Source: Pseudoscleropodium purum (lineage: Eukaryota; Streptophyta; Bryopsida; Hypnales; Brachytheciaceae). From it: a DNA stretch of 64,000 nucleotides. Below are positions 36,936 to 48,952 of this stretch, one piece after another (the first letter of the stretch is position 1; each line of letters opens with the position of its first letter). A program made the position numbers and the translations under genes. The DNA is taken from positions 12,276,001-12,340,000 of the forward strand of contig OZ017804.1 of NCBI GenBank assembly GCA_963969395.1, in the 5' to 3' direction. The notes under the pieces are model-generated. The model had not been told where the DNA came from. It searched no databases and saw only the letters and a list, made by a program, of their open reading frames with translations.

Positions 36936-39900
36936 TTACAATTCTTCTATATCAAACTCAACAAGATTTTCTGTATCCCAAATGCCACGGTTTCCAATTT
37001 TGATCGGAAAAAGTCCAAGCTCTAACTCCTCATATTCACCTTCCTTCCAATCAAACCGATATTCAGGACCCATATAAGATTCTAGATATTGAAACACCTT
37101 CCTCCCAACAATGTCCAACGCAATGCCTTCATTATCATCCTTTCTTGAAAACGGTACAGGTTGCAACAAAGGCAATGTGGCCAACACTTCAAAGTCATCC
37201 TCATGAAGTTCTAGTGCTTCACATTCGTTAAGATCGAGTTCTTCAAGGCTTCTTGATTTACTCAAGTCAGGCAACCGCTCCAAGGATATGCAAGAGTATA
37301 GGATAAGGGATTGCAATGTTGGCAAGTCACCCATTCCATCCATTCGAGTCAATGAACGGCTACAAGAAAAATTCAATACTTGTAATTGCTTGAATGCATT
37401 CAAACAAGGTGCTTTACTTTGTGTCCACCATCGATAATGAAGCTCCTGAAGTTGATGTGGAATACAATCTTCAGCACGTTTTGCGTGGGTATCAATTGTT
37501 AACTCTTGTAATTTGGTCAAAGATAGCAAACATGGCACCTTCCATGAAGAACCGCAATTAGACATCATTAATCGAACCAAGCCATCAAGTTGGTCAAGCC
37601 CTGGAATATGAATCCCGTCTATGCGCATAATTTGAAGGGACTGTAGTCTTGATGACCCTATTGTAGTAAGCCCTGATAAGATTTGCAAGCCTCTAATATT
37701 GATAAGCTCCACAACTTCAAGAAACCAACAATTGCTCAAATCCAATTGTTCACCAACTTTGACTCTCCGAAGCTCCAACTTGATCAAGTTGTTGCAACGA
37801 GCAAGCATATTAGATCCTGACATAATCCAATTTCCACACATGTCTAAATGTTGAAGGGATGTTGGAAATTGACCCACAATATGTGTATTCTTTGCAATAG
37901 CACATGGACTTTCATTATGATAGAATACAACTTGTAGGGAAGAACAATTGCTCAAATCCAATTGTGCACCGACTTCCACTCCCCAAAGTTTCAACTTGAT
38001 CAAATTGTTGCAACAAGCAAGCACATTAGATTCGGTCAACACCCAATCCCCATGCATGTATAGATATTGAAGGGATGTTGGAAATTGACCCACAATATGT
38101 GTATTCTTCGCAATACCATATGGAGAATCAATAGTTGCATTATAATAAATTACTAATTCACAAATAGTCAAGTGCTTCAATGATTCTAGGCCCTCAAGGC
38201 TCTCCAAGCACCTAAAACCGCAAAGCTCCAAGCTTCGTAAGCTGGTCATGCCCCTCAAGTTCAATCTTCCATGGACAGAGTTCAAATCATGCAATTGCAA
38301 TACCAAAACATGTGAAAAGTATTTCCATTTAATGCTCTCCAAGCTTGTGATTGGATTAGGAGGAGGGCGATTATGTGGGAAGGAATCCTTGTCAAACCTT
38401 TCCCTCTTTTCCCTTATAGAAAGTCGAGACAATTGTTGCCAACATCCACCAGCAGGTTTAACCTCCAAGTCTAAGAGATCCCCATTATTTCCATCTACAA
38501 GCACCCACTTCCGATTCCACATGTCCTTTGTTGCACCGGATTTTCCAAGTGCTTCAAGTTTCACAAATTCACTATACAAATCATGCATGGTGATCCTTTC
38601 CAATGCAAAATCCACATCTTGTAATAAGCCTTTTCGTTTTAGACTATCTAACTGCCATTCCAATACAACAACAAACAATTAGATCAAGATACAACATCCA
38701 CCCTTGCAATCAAGTGGTCTTAAAACACCAACTTTCAAACAACCTCATTCTAAAATTTCATTTGTGATCCACAAAATGGGCTTCTTTGATTCAAAATATA
38801 GGTGAATGGAAGCAAATATTGTACCTCATCTTGAATCTCTAATTCATCCTTCCTGTACAAAACACATAGAAGCTCCTTCCAACTTATATATGAATCCTCG
38901 TCTATGTAAGGAAGAAAGAGGCCCACATCCATAAACAAAGGTTGCTCATGTGGTTTTAGTAGGTCAAAACTAGTTCGAAGCACATCAAAGACATGATCAT
39001 CTCTTGAAAATGAGCTTGACTTCCACACCCTAGATAAGCGGTGCACCCATTTTAAGGGCTTCTCTTTAAAATCACATAGTTGCCTACCCAAGGCCTCCAA
39101 AGCCAATGGATGGTAATGGGAACCACTTCCATCACCCTTGTCAAAGTAGCACTTCTTAATGCACCACTTTATAGAATCCATATCCTCTTTGGTTGCAAAT
39201 TGTTCCCCACGAGCAGCATAATATAAAAATAACCTTGTTGCATCTACTTCCTCAAGTTCAGGTGTATGAAGACATGCATCTTCATCAATTCCCAAACGGG
39301 CAAGAGTACTTTTAGACCGAGTTGTTACAAGTACTAAACTATCATTGTGGGAAGGAGTTTCCAAAAACATCTTGACTTGCTTGATGGAATTGTAATTATC
39401 CCATACATTATCTATAGCCAAAAATGTTTTGTATTTGTATAAATTCTTGTGCAAAACATCTTGACACTGCAAACATAAAAAAGCTTTAGTATTTATATCA
39501 TCTTATTCTAAATGATAATGACTACATTAATATCCAATCTAAATACAAAATAGAAGAAACACATCATTATTCTTATCATATTGAAGTGCACATTCTACTC
39601 GAGTCACAAATGTGATGAACTACAAAAAACCATATCATCACACAAATGTTGATGTTGGGTAGGGAGATAAAGTATGAATAACAACCAAGTAACAATCACC
39701 TAATCTACATTCCACTATAAAAAACCAAAGTTTATTGACATCGAAGGGAACAAATTTTCAGTGACATAGAAAAAACAAACCATGTTTTTATGTCAATAAT
39801 AATGTCCAATGTGACATAAAGGGACATCATTGTTGATATTAAAACATGTTTTGATTTGTTTTGATGTCACCTTGGATGTCACTTAAAATCCATTCCTTTT

Positions 39901-42393
39901 GATGTCAATTGTTACATTGAATGTCACCTAAAACAAGGTTTTCTTATAATGTTCATTATTCAAAGATAAAATGAATCCATTTTATATCTTTTAAAACACC
40001 ATTCACAAAGAAATGTACTTTAGGTCTTGAACACTGTGCACTTACCTCCCCTTCACCCAATTGTTGAACAAAATTTACACTTTTTTTTACCAAGTTGATT
40101 ACTGCCTTTTGGAATAACTCTTTAGAGTTGGAACATGTGCTATCAAATTCAACATGAGACACCCTCCCCTCATACTCGCTTGACAATTCGTTGCATAATA
40201 TTTTGCAAGTGGTGGTCTTCCCAGTACCACCTACTCCATATATGCCAACCACTTTCACTTTGTACATTGGTGACAACCCAATTTGTTTCATCTTGTCAAA
40301 AACCTATGTTTTCCACAATAACAAAAGTAGAATAGTTTAGAAACCCAATATTGTAGCTTCCTAGCATTTTGGACAATGTCTAATTTAATAATTAATTAAA
40401 GGATAAAAACCAATTAGGCATTCCTAAAATAATATGTTACAATCACACAATTTTAAAATATAACTAAAATAAATTAGACATTTATCCAAGTTGTTCTCAC
40501 TTTTTTGGAATGGTTGCTACTACTTTCATCCAAGACACTTGTATTTATGTAAACCCTTGTTTTGCCCTCAAATCCTAACCTCTCTACCATGTACATGAGA
40601 ATTTTGTTAAGTATTAAGGTTTATTGCGTGTGAGAAATTGTACTTTAAAATGCTCAAAATGGTAAGGCAAAAACTTTTGCAATGCATGTTCATGGTTATT
40701 GAAGAAGAGATGCATCATTGTGTGGAGCAAGTTGAATTTTAAAAATAAGACAATCTTTTCATATTTCTTATTTTTCTTAATGTTTATTTTCATTTTATTT
40801 TATAGCAAACTAGATCAAGAATTTCCCAAAAATTTAGGCACCTTGTTAATTGTTTTTTTGTTCTAGTTAAGTAGCTAGGAAGCTATGGTATTTGTAGACT
40901 ACTTTAGGTGAAATTTGGGCCCTCAAAGTGGTCTCTAGAATAGCCTTGATTAGGAACCTTAATTGGATTTAAATGCATACTTCTCAAGGAAAGAACAATA
41001 TTCTCCCCCTTATTTCCACCCATTCTTCACATCATGATGTTTATAAAATTCTGTGCCTTTTATTCAACAATTGAACAATAGATACCTCTTATCACTCAAA
41101 TCCTAAGTACGTTGAAGGAATACTTTATTTGGAAAAGGACAAATTTTGGTGCAACTAAGAACGAATGGCTCATGATGTTTCCTCAATGAAATGCTTCTTA
41201 TTGGACAACAAGACAATAGGTATTCCTTATCATTTGAGTCTCTAGTTCTACAAATGAATTCTATTTTTTCAATAGATCATGGGTACTTGATGCTCATGAT
41301 GTTTGCACAATAAAATGCCTCTTTTTGAACAATAAGACATTCATGATTTTTTCTCATTCAAGTCCTTGGTACTATAAGTGAATTCTTGATTTTGGTAAGT
41401 ATATGGGTACTTGATGAAATTCACACAAGGTAGCAACACAATTATGTACTTAGGCTATCATCTCTAGCCTTCAGTTTATAACTTTGCATGCCAATTCTTG
41501 AAGAGCTCTTTGAGGGTTCAAATCTAAAGTTTACAAATTTAGAAAATTTCTATGGGAATATTGAGCTCTTCAATTAGTATGAAATGTCCATCTCAATCAT
41601 AAAATGGTCATTTTCATGAACAACATTATAACTCATTCACACTTGGTGCTTTATAAAAAACAAAAAATACACAAACAACAAACAAGGACAAAAAGTAGAT
41701 TGCCATGTATTTTACCTCATCCACACTTCCTTGAACATGTGAATCATTCCACTTGATGTCGGGCACAACCAATGTGCAAACGTGTGAGACAATTTCATTC
41801 TCATATGCCACAATCTCCTTCAATTCTCGATTATAGGACAAACCATTGAACTTGGTCAACTCCTCAAGTGCATAGCACCAATCCTCTACCTTGATTCGTC
41901 CTTCAATTGGATCATCCTTGGCAAATGTCTCCCATTTTTCCAACCATCTTTGTTGCCTCTCCTTGTCTTTCAAGTCCTTGACAGAAAGCCCATAAAAGAG
42001 GGGGAGAATGGCTACATCCTTATTGGACTTCAACACCTTGCTAGCTTGTACAAAGGCATTGAGTTCAATCATGGGCCACTTAGACATGAAGTAATCATCC
42101 GACACCACTACAACGAGCAATTGGCATTGTTGAGCAGCCTTGATGATCAAGCTTGGAAATTCTTTTCCCTTGGGCAAATGTTCAGGACGTTTGTCAAAAA
42201 AAGGATAGTGACAACGATCTTCCAAGGCTTTACACAAATGCTCCACAAATTCCTTTTGAACTCCACTATGGCTCAAAAAGATCTTGTGCTTGGATTCTAG
42301 AACAAGATCATTAGCCACTCCTTCACTTGACCTACAACACACCAAGACTTGATGAAGTTCGTTGGTCCATGATAATATAACCATAAACAACAT
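36936..42393 (-). CDS. TIR-NB-ARC-LRR immune receptor, copy B, intact
   Basis: Proposed exons (minus strand): 42393-41716 (226 codons), 40303-40046 (86), 39466-38825 (214), 38651-36936 (571 plus stop); all phase 0, total 1,097 residues. Donors are GAG|GTAAAA, GAG|GTAAGT and GAG|GTACAA. The last intron is short (173 nt) and its acceptor (ATGGCAG) the weakest call. TIR about residues 36-182, with FLSHSG and SKWPMIEL, where Glu110 is the likely NADase glutamate. NB-ARC: P-loop GVGGTGKT (249-256), kinase-2 FLAIDNVWD (327-335), LVLVTTR (356-362), HPLALEALG (431-439), FMDVGLFLP (about 489), MHD (548-550). LRRs follow from about residue 630, including two 72-residue tandem units (707-850) and an acidic C-terminus. 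Plant receptors of this type trigger immune signalling through TIR enzymatic products. The ATG chosen is the only one conserved with A; an upstream non-coding exon cannot be excluded. Confidence 0.88.
37680..38111 (-). repeat. 216-bp tandem duplication inside the receptor B LRR region
   Basis: Units 37,896-38,111 and 37,680-37,895 encode two 72-residue blocks beginning AKNTHIVGQFPTSLQ and containing LA.CNNLIKL.L and QLDLSNC. Copy A has the same pair at about 18,711-19,142, so the internal duplication predates the gene duplication. This is a route for LRR length change. Confidence 0.85.
39713..39951. mobile_element. CACTA-type MITE in intron 2 of receptor B
   Basis: Same 239-bp element, termini and TTC flanks (39,710-39,712 and 39,952-39,954) as at 20,744-20,982. 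It lies within the intron between the P-loop exon and the kinase-2 exon (39,467-40,045). Confidence 0.7.
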
Positions 42394-44040
42394 GGAATTG
42401 GTGAATTGTTATTTGTAAATGGAAAATTATAGAAGAGTACGAAATTGACTTTTACAAGGTGAAAAAGAACACTTTTGGTGTCCTCATGAAAGGCAATTCA
42501 AGAGTTGTAGTACATTACCTACGCTCAATAGCATGTGAACATTCCCCATCATCAATTTTTCTTTTCTTCATCACAATCCTACAAGCACATATTCATCATA
42601 TACACATTTTAGTACTCATACCTAGTTTTAAAAATTCTATTGGATACATTAGTCATCCCATGCACAATTTAGTACTCATTTCCAAATCTAAAAAATTCTA
42701 TTCTGCAAATGTCAATTTTCAACCATTCATCCTAATACTTAGGACTAAAGTAATTAATACTTGATGTACATTCTCTTACCTATGACACTAATACTACTTC
42801 CACAACATTGTGAATTAGCCATCCTAGGAACTTCCAAGTCCTCATAATGATTTCCACAAATTGTCTTACTAGAAAAATGTAGAATCTAGTTCTATCCGTC
42901 TACATGAAACTTTGCCAAAAGTCTATCATAAAAATATTCCTACCATAACATATTCAATTTTTGATGATCCAAGCATATTGGAAATAGACAGATGAAATAT
43001 CATAAACAAAAAGGTCACACATCATCGAAATAAAAAACCATTCACTTGCTTAAAAAGACTTATCTTCATTCCATCATAGGAACTTGTTGGAAAACATTAC
43101 AACATAGGACAAACAACAAAAAACAACATGATAAACATAAATGAATCATTCCAAAGGTGCCAACGTTATACTAAAATTAGAAGGTAAATGGAACTTATCA
43201 TGTCTCTAAAACCCTACACAACCAAAGACACCCAAAAGCAAATTCAAGATTCTTTAAGCAAATATAAGGCAATCATGTGCAATTAACCTTCTATTCTACT
43301 TTAGTCATTTCTTGACCTACAAAAGTAATACTACTAATTTATTTTTAGATTAAAAATCATTAGATTTTTTTTGAAGCCTCCAAAAGAATGTTTCAGGGTC
43401 ATTCCCAAAATTATAATCAACTTTATAGCTTTCCATGATATTAAACTTTAAAAAATAATAATAATATAATTTTTTTAAATAATAGTTATTATTTTCTGAA
43501 TTAATTTAATAATAATAATAATATATTTAAATATTATTAATTAATATTATATGATATGGAAAGGTCTTAGTGACATTAGATCATTGACATGCCAATGTTC
43601 CCAAGTGATTCGGAACAACTAAAGAACTTGCAATCTTCTTTTGGCCTCAAAAACATTCTAAAGTGCTCTCATCTTCACAAAAAATTAATTATACTAGGAT
43701 CTACCAAAGTGGCTGATTTCACATTATACATCCATAATCCTTGAGCAATCACATATATACAAAAATCTAATCACAAATAGGGAAACCGGAGGATGCTTTG
43801 ACCTCACATATTGGTCGCTTGGAAATAAAAACTAAAGTCCATCATGTTGCAATAAAATAGAAAATCAAGACATCATACACACAACCTATTGAGATTGTTA
43901 GACGGGCAAAGTCACAAGTCAAATAGAAGCTCTTAGTTCTCCTTCCTCTCCAAAAACATGTCATGTGCACAAAAGAAGGGTCCCACACCTTCACAAGGTC
44001 TAAACAATCCATCGTTTTCAATCTCTTCAATAATATGTGG
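42394..44040. other. AT-rich DNA upstream of receptor B
   Basis: Holds the uninterrupted target site ATGGAATT of the hAT MITE found in unit A, directly before the receptor ATG. A promoter is expected in this stretch but none can be fixed. No other gene seen. Confidence 0.45.
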
Positions 44041-45520
44041 AGAAGCAACGGAAATACAATTAGGTGAATGCCCGACTCGGAGAAACCCGCAGGAAAATGT
44101 GATCCGGAAAGATGCTTTTTCGACATCCTAACGTGCTTCCTGCTGTGGGGAAGAGCCCGTTTAAAGCCTCCAAGGATTCCTGGAGCTCAACTACAGAAGC
44201 TGCGGAACTCTACAAGAAGCCAATTCCTCCACTACTTCAGAGATGCCGGATGCATGGCAACCCTGTACATTCAATCCTGAATTCCATTGTTTCAAAAATT
44301 GGGCTTTTCAAGTCTAGTGCTCGTTGGCAGAGCTCGGAATCAGACTTACACTAGCGATGCTCAACATAATGGAGTGATGAAATATTTTGGTCAAGGGATG
44401 GCCAGCAATGGTGACACACAGTTGTGCAACCGAAGCGAACACACACAGATGCAAGGGAAAGCGTTGTTTTCCAAGTATCTATTGTAATGTTTAATCATCC
44501 AGAATCGTTGCAAGACATTGGTCCTAATAAACGCAGATGGCTTTTCAGACTCTGTTGTAGCCTCTTTCTATGACTACCATGAGTAAAGAAGAATCCACGG
44601 ATTGGAATACTGATGCACAAACTCCGAGTGGTCCTTAATAGTGCAAACCACAACAGCGAACCCTAAATTCAAGCTCATGGACCATCCTCCTTCATGGACG
44701 AGTCCAAACTCAGCATTGAGTTGGCGCTCTTTATGGAGTGCGCCTCTCAGGTGGGAATTCTTTATGAAATCGGCGAAATCACGGAGTGTGTCCCAGGTAG
44801 GAATCCATTTCAGAAATGGTGAAATGGCGAAAATCAAAACTAATCGCCATGCAGAACTTGTTCTCACTTAACGTATTCAGTCTTCGCTTAAAAAATGAAA
44901 ATGCCATATGAAACTCTTCTATGGCCGAATGCTGAATATGATTGATATTTGGGAATTTTGTTGAATCTAAAACTTACAAACCTTTCCCGCAATTGTGTGC
45001 ATCCTAAGCATTGCTGCAGACACGGTCTCACAGCTTAAAATTTGCATCACCCGAAGAATGTTAGTAGTTGTGATTCGGAAACCACTGACTCCGAGGGATT
45101 GATCGATCTCACAGTACATCGACAGGCACATAGAAAGCACCCTGAGCCATCGATCGACCTCTCTACAAGTACATTGATGATAGAGACTTTCGAAGCGTCA
45201 GCGATAAAGAATTTCGGAAATCAAAGAAATGAAATAGATTCCTTAGATCAAACAGAACTTTTAGGATGAAAATCCGTAATGCCCGATTACGCGGGTGGAC
45301 TTGCATAATGCTCTGATTACGGATAATAATTCGATCTGCTAATGAAGCGAGAATTTTCTGGCGGGGGTTTACATACCGGAAACTATCAAGTGTACACTAC
45401 AGCTGTGACCAATTCTGTGAAATTGTCTAAGGTTGCACGCTTAATAGAAACGTAAAAGGAGTGAGCAACATCAGTAGAGTAACAAGCGTGATTAGATGTT
45501 CACTTGTACTTACCTCAACC
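44041..45520. other. moderately GC-rich mosaic, no supported gene (unit B)
   Basis: Partner of 25,341-26,900. The plus-strand frame that is open in A is shifted here by a 2-base loss and a small insertion near 44,225-44,275. The GTAAGTAC donor on the minus strand (about 45,507-45,514) is conserved. The 9-bp inverted arms ATCCGTAAT/ATTACGGAT around 45,270-45,322 also occur in A (26,548-26,600). Confidence 0.35.
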
Positions 45521-46030
45521 CTTTCGATGTCGCCAATACTGCGGGTTACCAAAACCGCGGTTGGTGATGGACAATCTCCGGAACGCTTCCCGATCCCTCT
45601 ACACACACGTTACAATCCCTAGCTAAACAGCGTCGCCCCTTACAAAATTCAATTGTCGGTACGGTGAAATCGCTCCACAACACAAGAATCCACCGACAAG
45701 GAGCACCGAATTCAACAGATTCACACTCTACACGCGGAAAGAAATCGTCGCCCGAACTCTCACAGCGATTGAAACTGCTTCAGAAATCCTCCGCACTGAA
45801 ATGAGTTTCATTGGGTGTACAAACAGACAGCAAAGAACAAACCCTAGTTCAATTCAAGAGTTCCAGTAACCCCCACTTGGCAAAGAATTGCCCGCACCCT
45901 CATGAACCTCTCTCATCAACTTCTAATGAAGGCGAGATCCATCGGCGTCCTCAAAAATGACAGATCCTGAAGGCACGCGGGGCCTCTTTCAAGAGAAGAA
46001 GGAACTCTTTTCTGCGTGTACACTCGAACC

Positions 46031-46348
46031 CTAGGCTCTGTTTTGCTTAGTCGGGCGGAGCTGGGCAAGGGAAGCAGCCTGGAACTTCTCTTTCACTGTA
46101 GCACGACGTTTTCCTTCTGTAAAGTTCAGAGATGCCGGTACCGGTACCGGTGGACGGTAGACTGACTCTCCAGTGCGTACAGTAACTACAGTCTCGGGGC
46201 GAGGGCTTGCGCTTATCTGCAGCGGCCCTTTGTTTTTGTACGCGGAGGACACTGCTGTTGGATTTTCTTTGCCTTTGAGGGAGTTTTTGAGCCGTTCGAT
46301 TGACTCCATATGCTCTGAGTTGTATCTTTGTTTTATTTTTAAATGCAT
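46031..46348 (-). CDS. small conserved frame of unknown function, copy B
   Basis: 105 codons. The first 84 match the frame at 27,448-27,708; it then continues through 'KEKFQAASLAQLRPTKQNRA' to a stop. Its first codon lies at the exact end of unit B homology (46,349), so any upstream promoter of the original gene has been lost here. No domain, signal or membrane segment seen. It could be a leader exon rather than a protein. Confidence 0.3.
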   Translation of the reverse strand: MHLKIKQRYNSEHMESIERLKNSLKGKENPTAVSSAYKNKGPLQISASPRPETVVTVRTGESVYRPPVPVPASLNFTEGKRRATVKEKFQAASLAQLRPTKQNRA

Positions 46349-46420
46349 TAGACATGAGTACTCATTTCTTATCCCATATCATTTGTTGAAATGAAAATTC
46401 CAGTATATGATATATTGAAA

Positions 46421-46645
46421 CGCATAGCATTCAATCTGAAAGGTAGCCTAACATTCAATAGCTTGAAGAGAGGCTACCTAAATGGAATGGTGTGGAATAT
46501 ACCACACCATTCAATTATGAAAATAGGTATTGAAATTTGTCAGACTATAAGCTAGGTTCATGGTATGCCATGTCATGGAATTCTTGGATGATACTTGAAG
46601 AGAGGATAAAAGGTAGCCTCTCTTTAGGCTATTGAATGTTATGCG
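46421..46645. mobile_element. 225-bp inverted-repeat MITE next to the unit B end
   Basis: Ends CGCATAGCATTCAAT and, reverse-complemented, CGCATAACATTCAAT. Inner blocks 'cattcaatagcttgaagaga' and 'ggctacct' also pair with the right half. At the centre is a perfect 11-bp stem (46,485-46,495 with 46,502-46,512) around AATATA. No certain target duplication, so the superfamily is open. It lies only 72 bp beyond the duplication endpoint. Confidence 0.65.
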
Positions 46646-47640
46646 AAGAACTTCAATTTATGATCAAGCATGAAAAATTCTCATTCAAATGTTTGGAATT
46701 AAACTTCTTGACCAAAAATTTACCATCAAAGAAAATTTTATATGTATACTCCTTTGAACATATCTTAAAAATCAACTCTTAGTGGTGTATTGAACACATG
46801 AGTGACTATGTGGTGACGTACTCAAATACCTTGCACCCCAAATGAACTAGGATATGATCAATAATATTAAATATATATTTTTTGAGAGATGTCAACACAA
46901 ATTTCAATATAATTTCAATATAAAATTTTAGATTGATAAAAATTGATAGAAAGTATTAGAAATGGATTTTTTTTAAACTTAGTATTTTCCTTCCATTTAG
47001 AAGAGAGTCACCTATGGGAATAGAAGAGATTATCAATTTTTAATTATTTTCAAGTTTCAACCATGCTTTGAATTTTGTAAATAACTAAATTTTGGGAATT
47101 TCTTTATGAGACTTGTGTGGTTCTTATCGAAAGGTATATTTGAAATAATTTCATTTCAGAAAAATTCAACTCTAATATTGACTAATATTTAATAACATTA
47201 AAAGTCAATATTGTTGAAATTCCAAGGCACTTGCAACCTTGACATAGTAGTAAGGTTGTCATGATTTTTAACTTGAGTGTTGGTTGGATGTTTACCACTA
47301 TAGTCCACCCAACTATAGTAGGTGACTGGATGGGGGAATGAACAACTTGTATTGTCATATGTAAATTTAACAATTTCTTGAAAGAAAGAACATGTTAAGT
47401 TTTTACAAGGGCTTCGTCTTAGTATCAAGGATGCCATTTAGGTCAAAGAGGTTGAGATAACTGAGCCATTTCCAACAAACATTTCATTCATACTAGAATT
47501 AACCTTTCTTACCTTCCACTTCTATTGGAATTTTATAATTGCAAAGGTCAATAAGGTAGAATGTCTATAAAGTGTCTATTTAAGAGCTAGAAACTAACTT
47601 GGTGAAGTTAGAATGTTTGAAATATTTTTCAATAAATTTT
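46646..47640. other. AT-rich intergenic DNA, no gene seen
   Basis: Only 63- and 79-codon overlapping minus-strand frames (about 47,182-47,437) without recognisable content. Confidence 0.55.
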
Positions 47641-47940
47641 CCATTAAGAGAGATTTGGAGGCTCTAGAAGACTACGAGTTCCTAAACTCTGAAAACTTTT
47701 GGGAATGCTACCAATTGCTCAATGTGACGAGGTCAAAAGAGTGCCATGTCAAAAATTATTTTCTCATTATTTTTTCTAAAAAAATATTTTTTTATTATTT
47801 TTAAAATTTTAAAGATTTTAATTAATTTTTTATTTTATTAATATTATTTTATTTTGATTGCTTAGTGTAGTTCCCAACAAGGGGAATATGGTTGAAATAG
47901 CCCTCCATTGCCCCTAGATCTCATAAAATTGGCATCTAAT
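47641..47940 (-). mobile_element. diverged MITE of the ATTAGAGGATTTTC family, copy 2
   Basis: Reads in the opposite orientation to 5,788-6,048. Matches include 'cattaagagagattt' to the terminal repeat, 'gagttccta', 'gccatgtca', and near the other end 'atagccctccattgccccta'. Much decayed; boundaries approximate. Confidence 0.45.
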
Positions 47941-47944
47941 ACAA

Positions 47945-48790
47945 GTCATTTCATATTTCTTGAAGATTCATGGAATTACGTATGAATTTTTGAAGTCAAA
48001 ATGAATTGGTTACTAAAAACATTAACCTTCTGAAATGTAAACTTTTTGTATACCGTATGTGTAGGTCAATTTCAAAAATAATTAGGGAAATTTTGGATTA
48101 TGTCTAAAATTGTAAAAATTGTAAAACTATTTCTGAAAATCTGAGAAAAAATTCTTTGTTGCTAATTCTGAATACATCCGAAAATTATTCTTGAATTTTT
48201 TTAGAAAAAAGAAACACATTTACACATGAATAGAATAAATCAATTCAAAATTAGGAGTGTTGAAAAATTAGAAGAAGCAAAGTGCCAAAAGTCAAGAAAT
48301 CCAAATTGAGTTTTCGAATTGTCAAATTCCAAAAAGTAAACTATTTTTGTAGGAAGGTGTTGAAACTAACCTACTCATATGATAGTTTGGGTACAATGGG
48401 AAAATAAAATGTACAAATAGTGTACATTTCAGAAGGTGAACACTATCATAAAGATTTTTAAAATAGGTTTGGAATAGCACAAGGCCTTTTGATGTGGAAA
48501 TGCTTTGAATATAAGGTAGGAGGTCCATAAATGGACCATCTAAGGGTTGGAATTGAGTTTTGGGGAGGCGAAACATCTTAAAAAAATTTCAGTAAATTTT
48601 TCTTGAAAGACAATTGGAATTGACATCTAACCCTTCAAGTCATTTCATGTTATTTGAACCTTGGAGGAATTCGTTACAAATTTTTGAAGTTGGAAAAAAG
48701 TGATCATTTATGGTCATCCAAAGTGCCCACCTCTTGAAATGTGCATAATGGGTACATTGAAAAAAGCAAAATGTACCTGTGAGTCATGAT
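47945..48790 (+). repeat. two degenerate direct copies of one sequence
   Basis: 47,945-48,150 and about 48,625-48,790 share 'aagtcatttcat', 'ggaatt.cgta.ga/caaatttttgaag' and a 'cttctgaaatgtaaa/cttgaaatgtgca' block. The middle part (48,360-48,440) contains further fragments ('tgtacatttcagaaggtgaac'). Likely remains of a transposon; no termini defined. Confidence 0.4.
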
Positions 48791-48905
48791 CGCTTTTGAT
48801 GCCCTGTCGAAGTTCAAAGCCTCCTACGTTAATCTTTTAAACTCAAGAACTTGACATGACTTTCCTGATGTTGGCATGAGCCTGCCGAGAAGATACACGC
48901 CACGC

Positions 48906-48952
48906 CACGTGAAAAGCCGCGTTCCACCCGTACCAGCCTCCTAATCCACGTG
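48906..48952 (+). promoter_or_regulatory. paired G-boxes upstream of the plastid-protein gene
   Basis: Two perfect CACGTG hexamers at 48,906-48,911 and 48,947-48,952, 41 bases apart. Composition changes from AT-rich to GC-rich here, and a pyrimidine-rich tract (CTCTTATCTCCCCCCTCCCC, about 49,021-49,040) lies downstream, typical of a plant transcription start region. No clear TATA box. Confidence 0.5.

Larger units (their letters stand above)
28655..46349 (+). repeat. tandem duplication unit B (about 17.7 kb)
   Basis: Colinear with 10,144-27,709. Homology ends abruptly at 'aaatgcatt' (46,349), after which the sequence is unrelated to unit A. It lacks the left part of segment S (compare 14,363-14,500) and about 100 bp near 45,500 that unit A has (26,773-26,880). 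Confidence 0.93.
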
